The notes under the pieces are model-generated. The model was given only the letters and a program-made list of their open reading frames with translations. It made no database searches and was not told the origin of the DNA. From contig WFMF01000069.1 in NCBI GenBank assembly GCA_011033025.1, positions 496,001 to 560,000 of the forward strand: a DNA stretch of 64,000 bases, read 5' to 3'. Each line of letters starts with the position of its first letter. Within the stretch, counting starts at the first letter, position 1. Of this stretch, positions 57,801 through 64,000 are shown one piece after another. This DNA is from Beroe forskalii (lineage: Eukaryota; Ctenophora; Nuda; Beroida; Beroidae). A program made the position numbers and the translations under genes.

Positions 57801-58077
57801 ATGCATTCGTTATGTGAAAACACAACGCCAGGCCGAAAAATCATTGGATTGTGGACCCTGGGCTCTAGGTTTTCTATGGGCGTTATCACATGGTCACCAT
57901 CCAAGAATGTATGATCACTTGCAAGGCCAAATAATCAGGAACAGAGTGAGGGAAAGTTTCATAAATAACAGATTCTGTCCTCCTTGTAACACATCTCCGA
58001 GGAATTATCCCAAAGAAATTCTGAAGGAATTTCATTTAGACACCCGAACTAAGCAGTTCAAAAGCAGTATTGTATAA
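51829..58077 (+). CDS. HMGXB3/KDZ (Zisupton-like) transposase with SWIM, SAP, USP-like and Ulp1-like domains
   Basis: Uninterrupted 2,082-aa frame, ATG at 51829. Residues 1-165: a domain that looks like a dead Ulp1-type protease (S59-W60, F78-C79-S80, D119-G120 where HW, FDS and DCG are expected). (GDSAPV)n 282-400. Finger 1: C471, C476, H491-C492, C495, H509, C513. Ser/Glu/Ala repeat about 561-725. Finger 2: C756, C763, H776-C777, C780, H793, C797. C/H module 865-893. SWIM finger C991-x-C993-x4-C998-x-H1000. CxxC pairs about 1067-1105 and CVRCG 1186-1190. SAP motif 1303-1335. A block CPHG (1362) through DRFHEPNH (1477) to AEQQNH (1508-1513) is typical of HMGXB3-like transposases; D1197 or D1199, D1399 and E1509 are the DDE candidates. 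USP-like domain 1598-1800 with GNCSALNS at the Cys box. Basic PAKRMKVKV at 1838. C-terminal C48 protease: H1940, D1961, Q1999/Q2001, C2008 (NVHW, FDS, LDCGPWA). KDZ elements are cut-and-paste transposons, and SUMO-protease-like domains occur in such proteins. No terminal inverted repeats were found, so domestication is not excluded. Confidence 0.8.
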   Translation: MDPNLIYQYVDLIREQHVFDDYFGVYVHHIDDKLPALSYNYTEDFTVCSSVVLKLDCGSWVFASNAKNRPRDPFVNLFCSSGVNFMNPLPERLRSTLRHFFPSKQVLNVFCSNTGLDRDGSVFALLNLYGSAIVNRMINSEMLSQDDVFNQTIDAFVHSVQNKKLFRFTDNEMYSVFIPLGDWPSKSYSVEIFSDDEMLAYKSSRSRETLFKCQLSASKADSKITDSSTQHFASIISESDSDDDFVIPIEQPKKEKVDPKARLESIRRLVEDSVSSRSGVVVGDSAPVGDSAPVGDSAPVGDSAPVSDSAPVGDSAPVGYSAPVGDSAPVSDSAPVGDSAPVGDSAPVGDSALVGDSAPVGDSAPVGDSALVGDSAPVGDSAPVGDSAPVGDSAPVGDSVSSDHCLPAQNPPDFPVSRPSVPHRHLPSPPSASADGHVANVISSIHILEQHIKDKNKHSSLVKSFKNAMKCYSMKCLKNKSNSTKYSLHYHCLACKSTQHKDFQRCVSHMSSCLQSNRIDPRSLTAFGDSSSIAVTSTSCFTPSECSTTPADIPGRSAATSSGPAASSEAPAASSEAPAASSEAPAASSEAPAASSEAPAASSEAPAATSEAPAATSEAPAAQSEAPAATSEAPAASSGAPAATSEAPAATSEAPAAGQSEAPAATSEAPAASSEAPAASSEAPAATSEAPAASSEAPAAQSEAPAATSEAPAAQSEAPAASCKRPAGRSGSNKGISGARVNNSVGAGGTSGLIPCWDNKKSCISRASRKRTKHFHCKFCGQSHVSKSRMEKHVLKCEARVTEYVSPDSSSNTGKSSDKNSDKVSDSSPQAELVCPKTSTWVVRHSPQGPAAPVHVICSKKGWECSSTLCQDAYNFHAGNLLPGFVCEHVQACIDKSSSITTSASDDLFHSQISLNSFSDGDKEAISSFCSDAKNLGTPVIKQFLPVMVNSSNTSRYLYYSVFAGTGDVKYYNRLGRVIVTYDRRSKSHKCACSVPSCIHKKISVLISQCNPDLQDDRPEDTIEEGEVEFADKMMDYVLDNKEIPFDMSAFYETKEIQEFSPSETVCHKCNVDLEVSSINNRGTVFEMFKKRTGVKIITKKCPSCSAQYRYSDYKDGYFNFNNNSIFSVLFMEVGLRSWSKNTSLTSFLDIVQIASKFKYNIHLILNAIKAYLSLKDMGYDDNFSCVRCGNHPISLDYDVIRNVCFDLDPDDVKDHSYSSFAEFFRDCRKHDLCRAYLNPKSPHFNSNVQNFSVTLSQCLPPFICPKNFDTLGPYTRPLLVNDRPEEISLPLARIEQIAKGKHSNRELKDLCKKFKIDTRGGKKHMVARLIDFERNAEIYSIIRKKFTKLTGKSGGVLRAFCPHGITYALKFLILPESVADYTHVLSGFKIQPNFNFSDIASLLAKHTNNHYPGYFRPYMGRIDDPADTLSDLYKDGRKKAIFDFNNFVTTGVDISSLNHDTTHPVSKLCSVLSLYDRFHEPNHHEFDTHLRSIDSTNLAGLLNTSVAEQQNHVLSLKKSYCNEMKSSQHIKLVTYISSCHNKGINEKWVTQRQKKQRDANFVVDSLGFLTTDDVQKPILHHSNLDSNSAKSPFPTALLQDPSGNCSALNSVAYSLAHSHAADPVHEVNGYLTQPLLSYAACRSDYCQSTHFSIKQAIDKKLLDDKLLFNPCSILESCFLPDLTRSGVLYSCQAASSSNISISLQDCLNSIDSCDFVFIKRPTSIHYFNGTKTHFDLKVKDRVVRYRLLSFVSKTHHDNIYSCSSRIFDLFFTICNLNTCKVSEDAFLEMCRSADYLIFKLDSPIKVDSNPCDTKPVSSKRSFPVAQDPFEFEPSSRPAKRMKVKVSSNSRVIQPSYQWLKFSDTGRLDLFSEQFKICHSKDQEYDDVIVNSYARMCQIYRRNSFIYQDSCLSSPFYNQSGGFKGVDQKFIQIINRDNVHWFCVSNALTFISEPHVVEVFDSLVTKESLHASNTVPFYLTRIILQLKPHTTCIRYVKTQRQAEKSLDCGPWALGFLWALSHGHHPRMYDHLQGQIIRNRVRESFINNRFCPPCNTSPRNYPKEILKEFHLDTRTKQFKSSIV
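52672..53028 (+). repeat. coding 18-bp minisatellite (GDSAPV)n
   Basis: About 20 copies of GTTGGTGACAGTGCGCCA inside the large element gene, with variants SDSAPV, GYSAPV and GDSALV. Other frames are also open because the unit lacks stops. Confidence 0.95.
53509..54000 (+). repeat. coding 21-bp minisatellite (SSEAPAA)n
   Basis: About 23 copies of a 21-bp unit with GAGGCGCCAGCAGCC, encoding SSEAPAA, TSEAPAA and QSEAPAA in mixed order; one unit has an extra codon. It lies between finger 1 and finger 2. Confidence 0.95.
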
Positions 58078-58599
58078 GAGCATCTGCTCAATCTTACTGC
58101 GTTTTAAAGCAGTCCTGTATCAAATACATCGAATACCACTGTATTCATCAGCAGATTTTTAATATCATGTACATAAATATTATATTACTTATTGATAGGT
58201 TCTTAACCGTAGACAATTATCAATCTACTAATCTAATTTGAATTGCCACCACGGCCGTCAATAGTGGCACCTGATAAGACAACGTATTATTTGGTAATAT
58301 CTTCACAGATATGTGAGTATTTGAATCGCCAAATAGTCCCCTGTCCATGATTGTCTACAAAGAGTGCTGAGACTGTCGGCCGTGTTAATAATAATTCATT
58401 CATATTTGACTCAGTTGTATATAACTACGCCTACGGTGTATTGTACAATGTATTGTTCTATGTACTTTTGGGTACAATTTTGTAGTTACCTATAACTGTA
58501 CAGGTTAATCATTCAAGTACATTTATACAATGTACTAATGTACAACTTCCGATGATAAACTAAATGTAACGCATCTTTTCAGCTTCAGTCTTTTCATCA
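58078..58599. other. 3' flank of the large element gene
   Basis: No gene and no inverted copy of the 5' flank seen. GCCGTCAATAGT (58254) and short GTACAATGTA words (58440-58545) are present. Poly(A) signal not obvious. Confidence 0.4.
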
Positions 58600-59345
58600 C
58601 ACACCAGGACCATATTCAGGAGAGTGAGGAGGAACCAGGAGCCATGTTCAGTAAGGACGTCACTTTATGGTGATTAGCAGTATTGCTGTGCAAAGTTTTA
58701 GTTTTACTTTGCATAGCAATACTTCTACTGACCATAAAGTGACGCCCTTTCTGAAGACGGCTCCTGGCTCCTCCGCACTCTCCTGAAGATGGCTCCTGGC
58801 TCCTCCTCACCCTCCTGAAGATGGCTCTTGGCTCCTCCTCACCCTCCTGAAGATGGCTCCTGGCTCCTCCTCACCCTCCTGAAGATGGCTCCTGGCTCCT
58901 CCTCACCCTCCTGAAGATGGCTCCTGGCTCCTCCTCACCCTCCTGAAGATGGCTCTTGGCTCCTCCTCACCCTCCTGAAGATGGCTCCTGGCTCCTCCTC
59001 ACCCCCCTGAAGATGGCTCCTGGCTCCTCCTCACCCTCCTGAAGATGGCTCCTGGCTCCTCCTCACTCTCCTGAAGATGGCTCCTGGCTCCTCCTCACCC
59101 TCCTGAAGATGGCTCCTGGCTCCTCCTCGCCCTCCTGAAGATTGCTCCTGGCTCCTCCTCACCCTCCTGAAGATGGCTCCTGGCTCCTCCTCACCCTCCT
59201 GAAGATGGCTCCTGGCTCCTCCTCACCCTCCTGAAGATGGCTCCTGGCTCCTCCTCACCCTCCTGAAGATGGCTCCTGGCTCCTCCTCACTCTCCTGAAG
59301 ACGGCTCCTGGCTCCTCCTCACCCTCCTGAAGATGGCTCCATCCC
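58600..59345. repeat. 30-bp minisatellite, with one inverted unit at its left end
   Basis: About 20 copies of a 30-bp unit, CTCCTGAAGATGGCTCCTGG plus CTCCTCACCC, run from about 58745 to 59345. The piece at 58605-58650 is the same unit in reverse orientation, so the array is bounded by an inverted copy. Confidence 0.9.
58656..58750. mobile_element. imperfect hairpin inserted in the minisatellite
   Basis: GACGTCACTTTATGGT..AGTATTGCT.TGCAAAGT on the left pairs with its inverted copy on the right (about 40 of 46 positions), with a TTTAGTTT loop. It separates the inverted minisatellite unit from the forward array. Confidence 0.6.
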
Positions 59346-60193
59346 TAACATTTGCTGAATTTTAAGTGAAATTTAACTTTTTAATGATTCATGTTGTATG
59401 TTAAGTTTATGTATGTGAATCATATTATAACACAATATGGTGATAAGGCTTATTTCATTTGAATTAACACGGTATTATTATGTTTCAATAATTATTTGCT
59501 CTTAGAGGGGGGGGGGGTAACTTCTGTTTTTACATAGAACACCAGGAAAAATCTTCAGTACGGTGAAGAGGTCATAAAACGAGCTTTAGGGGGACGAGAT
59601 TTTTTCAAAATTTTGGCAAGCTTTTGAAATTTTTGTGGGTTTTGTCTTTTTCCATGTTTTAATCGAGTTTCGCAAACTTTTTGTCGACTTTTTCATCGGG
59701 TTTCGGTCTTTTTTTCGGGTGTTTTCTGGAGGATATGTCATGCTAGTGTTTGTCAGCTGGTTGGTCGTTGGGTGGTTTAGGTATTGGTAAGGGTCATGGT
59801 CAGAAACACAGCTTAATTTTAAGAGACCTGACATAAAATGATAGGGACCAGCCCATGCCCCATTTCAAATGTTAGTTTATGATAGTGAATATAATCGTTA
59901 ATGTGTGGTATGATAAACCAAAAGAAAATAATTTGCATCAATCAAGAAATTGTAACTTTTCTGACGCCGCGCATTTTCACATGGATCTTCCGTAATTCGC
60001 TCTTTTTGACGCGCCGCGCATTTTCACATTTTGTATCCACCTCGCGGATTCATCTACTGCTATTGCTAGTTTTTGTGATAAAACACTGTAACGACATGCC
60101 TACTAGAAGCATTTAGCATGCGCGGCGCTCAGCGCGCGCGCGCTGGCTAGTCTAGTGTGCTGCGCGCACATCTCTTAAATTAATGATATGCCA
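59346..60193. other. no gene seen
   Basis: Holds a G12 run near 59508, two copies of GCCGCGCATTTTCACAT (59966, 60013), and at 60046-60059 an isolated GGATTCATCTACTG identical to the satellite terminus. CG-rich patch at 60118-60170. Confidence 0.4.
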
Positions 60194-60229
60194 ATGAGAG
60201 CCAAAATCCCCGGGGATTTTGGCTCTCAT
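60194..60229. repeat. perfect 36-bp palindrome
   Basis: ATGAGAGCCAAAATCCCC is followed without spacer by its exact inverse complement. The symmetry continues outward as TGCC..GGCA with single mismatches. Confidence 0.9.
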
Positions 60230-61028
60230 GGGCATAAAAATTTTTTGGATGCCTAACTCAAAATTTTGGTCAATAACTTAAGTGCGAAATTAAGTTTCAA
60301 AGCGATTCTGAAAATTTCATGCAGACACATTGAAAAATGGCGGAGGAGTAGCGAAAAGACTAACGTCCATTTGGGCAAAAGCGCTAACTGAGAAATAGGC
60401 GATTTAGTGGATTTTTGAAGGTTTTTATGGGCTAAAATGGCCAAATAAGGTCCAATTCACTTAGAAATTGGTTTGCTCATCAATTTTGACCTAAATGATG
60501 GGCAAAACAAGTTTGAAGCTCATATCTCTAAAAATGTGGCCAAAATGGCCATCTTAAGGCCCAAAATAGGCCAACTGCCACTTTGGCGCGCGTGCTTCGC
60601 ATGGGCATAACTTGGCCATTTTTCATATGATTTTGACAAACAAATACACTAAAATGATCAGCTCGTCGAGACGAATCGAATGCAATCAAAAGCTAAGCTC
60701 TATCTCCATCAGGAAAATTTCGATTTTTGGACGCCATTTTTGCTCCGAGGCCTCACATGGGCAATGTTGGACCTATGGACTCAAAACCACTCAAAATGTT
60801 GGTACACGCCCTGGCCAACTCATATCTCAAATTCGTGTTTTCCAAAATGTGAGGGGTGAACCCTTACCCTATAAACCTAACAAATCCTGACCCCTTAGGG
60901 TAGGACTCCTGTGGTGCTCCGGGGAGACCCCCGGAGAGTCTCCCGCAGTAATTCGCTCGTATGACCTGCTCCTGACCCTACCGCCATGCATTCATCCCGG
61001 AGTATTAATAAAATAGATAAACACGCGC
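60230..61028. other. no gene seen
   Basis: Repeated GGCC/TGGCC words but no defined repeat unit and no supported exon. Confidence 0.4.
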
Positions 61029-61111
61029 CTATCGGGTCCATTTTGGGATACTGCCCGAGGGCGTAAGCCCGAGGGATGTATCCGGTTTTGTATCCGGTTT
61101 TGGACCCGATC
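61029..61111. mobile_element. short hairpin element
   Basis: ATCGGGTCCATTTTGGGATA on the left pairs with GTATCCGGTTTTGGACCCGA on the right. The loop holds a second hairpin (GCCCGAGGGC..GCCCGAGGG). GTATCCGGTTTT is duplicated in the right arm. Confidence 0.5.
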
Positions 61112-62944
61112 AGGCAAGTGTCTAAATATATTATAGACCCGCATGAAAACGTCAGAGGGTTCTATAAACTGTAATCAACTCCGCCTAAAAATCCGGTCGT
61201 GACGCTCACCAGAGTGGAGGTAAGCCCGGGCCACATTGCTATAGAACTACAATATTGAAGAAGGATTGGGGTAAGGGTGAAGGGGTCTGGGCAGTGGGAA
61301 TATGGCCTGCTATATTACACTTACACATTATGATTAACATACGCTACTGGGTCCGTGTCACAGGTCATATGTAGTAAAGCCAAACTAATTTGCTTGCGTC
61401 CATAAAAGGCCAAGGTCCTACTTTTTTGGGCATCGGCTTTCTCTGGTCTTGGGAATGGGATTGCGTAATAGAACACTTGAGTAGATTGAGGAGGGCGTGG
61501 GGTGCCCGTGCATAAGGACATTGGACCTGAATGTGGCATCGAATTAACTGCATACAGGCTAATATAAATCTAATTCATAACGGTAACTCTTCACTCCTGC
61601 AATGAGAATTTGGACATCATGCTGCTCCTGCAGCACTCTGTTGCCACGGTAACAGTTCATATAAAATCATATTTTTCTTCATCTTAATAATCATACCATA
61701 TTACGTTATGTGTGTTAAGACGTTATCGTATTATATTTGCTCCTTAAACTTCAGCACTTTGCTTCTTAATCACACTCTACACTTCTGTGTTACTGCCAGT
61801 ATACTATTACTTTTACGGTTATGATGGTTTGATGTTAAGGTAATGTGATATCGTAACGTATCATGTTCATCAGTTAAGGTTATATTCTTGTTCTTGTTCA
61901 GTGTGACACATACATTTCAGAACCCATCATTCGGGAAGTACTGCAGTACGTACCGATATTTCATTTCTGAAAAAGCCTTTTGCATTATTCAAAAATCCGA
62001 TGTGGTTGTATGTTTTTAATTATGTTAGTGGTTCAAGCTTAGAATTATGGACTTGGAAATTGGCCATTTCGAGGTTGATGTAAAATAATTGGCTGCTCAA
62101 TTATCAGTCATGATTTAAGTGATTTTCTACCATTCAACATCTTTGTAAATTTAAAATTCCTAATATTTCATTTTATCTACTTTCACATTTCATAGCTTGG
62201 AGTCATCTCCACAAGGCTCTATAGTCTATACTTCCATAGAATGGAAAATGAAGATGTTATCCACCAAATGATGTAAAACCTAGACACACACTTGATACGA
62301 TTACATATTGACGTCGTCTATAGTTTTACGTCATGCATTATAAACAAAAGAGAAATTATGTTTATGTCACACACACGCATATGCAAGTATGATAGAATAC
62401 ACAATTCTAATTCATCCAGAAAACATCTTGCCATGTATTATACTTGAATGGTTTAAAGTGCAAATAATATTAATATTCATGTGGTGAAAAACGTGCAAAC
62501 TCATTCAATGTAAGTAATCATAACAATATTTCGTTTTAAAGTTTTCGCGTTGCTAATAAGTTTTCGAAATCGTTAATTCTGCATCAGGCAAGAATATTCG
62601 AAGTTCTAACAAATTTGACATAGCCTCAATTGGTTCTAGTTTATAATAGTGCCATTGCCATATTTCCAAAATCCCATCATGCGAATCCCACCATTGCGAA
62701 TTTAGTGCCATGATGTAACAATCATTATAACATTCCTAAGAATGAAATACCACTATTTTAATAACATGAATTTCATCATTATGTGCCGTACACGCATTAT
62801 TACCAAATAACATGATGAATCACATTATAAACATTCACCATTGCTATATTTCTGTACCATTTACAATAGCCACAAATGCCATAATGTACCCTGTGAATAT
62901 TACCATAATGCACCTTGTGGATATTGCCATAATGTACCTGAGGA
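61112..62944. other. no gene seen
   Basis: AT-rich; nothing with splice signals or a domain. Short CCATAATG/CCATTGC words recur at 62640-62940. Confidence 0.4.
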
Positions 62945-63360
62945 TATAGCCTTATAGCGGTAGGCGGACTTTATAGCTAACGGACTTTATAGCTAAACCG
63001 GTCAAAATAGCTGAATTTTGATTTAGCTATATCGTCCGCAGTTCGGACTATTTAGCTAAATCTTTCTAGCCTTCCCTCCTCCCCTATCAGTTTAGGTGTT
63101 TAGCTATATAGTCCTCGATTCGGACTATTAAGCTAAATCTGCATCATATCTGTTCCTCCCTCCCCATATTAAATTTATAAGATTTAAGTTAAACGGGGTT
63201 CGGACACTACAGCACAGGACTGTAGAGCACTGGACCCTACGGCACAAGAAACTACGGCACAGGACTCTTGGGCACACTTTTCAGTTTTGGGGCGACGCTA
63301 CGGCATACTTTGGTTTTAAAGTGGACTCTGCGGCATATTCTAGGGCACGGTTGCAGTTAG
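62945..63360. repeat. two short repeat clusters
   Basis: 62945-63140: copies of TTTAGCTATATAGTCC and TTCGGACTATTTAGCTAAAT in both orientations. 63195-63345: CTACGGCACAGGACT-like words, about 15-25 bp apart. Not coding. Confidence 0.55.
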
Positions 63361-63624
63361 GGGACAATTTTTTCCCATAACGACAGATGCCTCTCATCAG
63401 AGATTCTGCTTGTCAGCTGACCTCATTAGGATTCCGGGACTCATCAGAATCACTCGGTAGAATCTACCGTAGATACTGCTTGTTAGCTGACCTTATTAGA
63501 ATTCCGTGCCCATGAGAAGAATATTAAGACTTGACTGCACATAAACTTGGTACCATAGGGAGAATCTTAGGACTTAATTGCAATAACCTCGGCACCTAGT
63601 ATAAGAGATGCCTCTTTGCAGGAT

Positions 63625-63852
63625 CCAACCATCAAATCCATTTTTCGCTATCAATGTACAACAACGAAGAAGTTGAGGGCCGACGTCGGACAGCTCTGGG
63701 TGTCGTGAGGAACTTCGCTCCTTATACCATCATGAGATCATGGTGAACTACATATCCTTCGACAGGATAGAAGGGGTACACTCGTCTGCGTACCTGGGTC
63801 AGACGGTTTATGATGGGGCCCTGAATGGGACATTGATGTTCTCTGATCAGGT
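63625..63852 (+). CDS. possible exon(s), uncertain
   Basis: A good acceptor (GCCTCTTTGCAG|GATCC) opens a frame giving DPTIKSIFRYQCTTTKKLRA up to a GTC|GTGAGG donor near 63706. A second open stretch reads HHEIMVNYISFDRIEGVHSS and continues to SDQ before CAG|GTGCTA at about 63831. The two cannot be joined by a normal intron, and neither matches a known family. A 35-bp word (ACATTGATGTTCTCTGATCA) is duplicated at 63829 and 63876. Offered only as a lead. Confidence 0.25.
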
Positions 63853-64000
63853 GCTACATCGTATCACCACGATACATTGATGTTCTCTGATCATGTGATA
63901 TATCGTATCTGTCGCCTGCGACATTAGATACAGTGGTCATCTGGTTAACAGCTGTGAATCGCTACACCGACACAGGATCTCGATCATGTGGTCTGGTTAG

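Noticed and set aside
51010..58600. Terminal inverted repeats of the large element
   Set aside because: I compared the 5' flank (51010-51440) with the 3' flank (58080-58600) by eye and found no convincing inverted match, so no element boundaries are claimed.

Overview
The window is eukaryotic nuclear DNA from an animal, most likely an aquatic invertebrate; the sequence alone does not fix the species. It is AT-rich. Coding sequence is split into short exons with GT-AG borders, the telomere-like repeats are of TTAGGG type, and most of the space is satellites, minisatellites, foldback elements and DNA transposons.

Host genes are sparse. On the minus strand five exons (32,211-34,761) make part of a remodeling and spacing factor 1 (RSF1)-like chromatin protein: a WHIM-type segment, a linker segment and a Glu-rich tail. 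A further minus-strand exon at 3,456-4,322 encodes a repetitive, acidic protein of unknown gene. On the plus strand four exons (21,657-23,185) join in phase into most of one C2 domain, closest to the protein kinase C/synaptotagmin type. A broken LINE ORF1-like fragment lies at 37.8-38.3 kb.

The most notable content is a pair of intronless mobile-element genes in opposite orientation about 37 kb apart. The larger (51,829-58,077, plus, 2,082 aa) resembles the HMGXB3-like/KDZ (Zisupton-related) transposases. It carries HxHC zinc fingers, a SWIM finger, a SAP motif, a DDE-like core, a USP-like domain with a displaced catalytic Cys, and an intact Ulp1-like protease at the C terminus. Its N-terminal domain looks like a second, dead copy of that same protease fold. 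The smaller (11,050-14,130, minus, 1,026 aa) is collinear with the N-terminal half and stops before the transposase. Both share a core promoter (GACRCGTGATCTGACGAA, then an 18-19 bp gap, then TATATATAC), and both have tandem repeats in the leader and long in-frame minisatellites.

Layout: 1-3.4 kb, short repeats; 3.4-4.3 kb, acidic exon; 4.7-6.3 kb, hAT-like element with 8-bp target duplication; 11-14.6 kb, short element gene; 15-21.3 kb, satellite array; 21.6-23.2 kb, C2 exons; 23.6-29.2 kb, foldback element with nested insertions; 29.2-30.4 kb, satellite; 31.7-34.8 kb, RSF1-like exons; 34.9-37.5 kb, tandem repeats, a palindromic GTTCGC field and telomere-like repeats; 39.1-40.1 and 42.9-48.35 kb, more of the same satellite in both orientations; 48.4-51 kb, a very homogeneous 313-bp satellite; 51.4-58.1 kb, large element gene; 58.6-59.3 kb, minisatellite; the rest is mostly unassigned. 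The four satellite arrays share one internal order of monomer types (B, then A, then a terminal module), which suggests that they belong to a mobile composite element.
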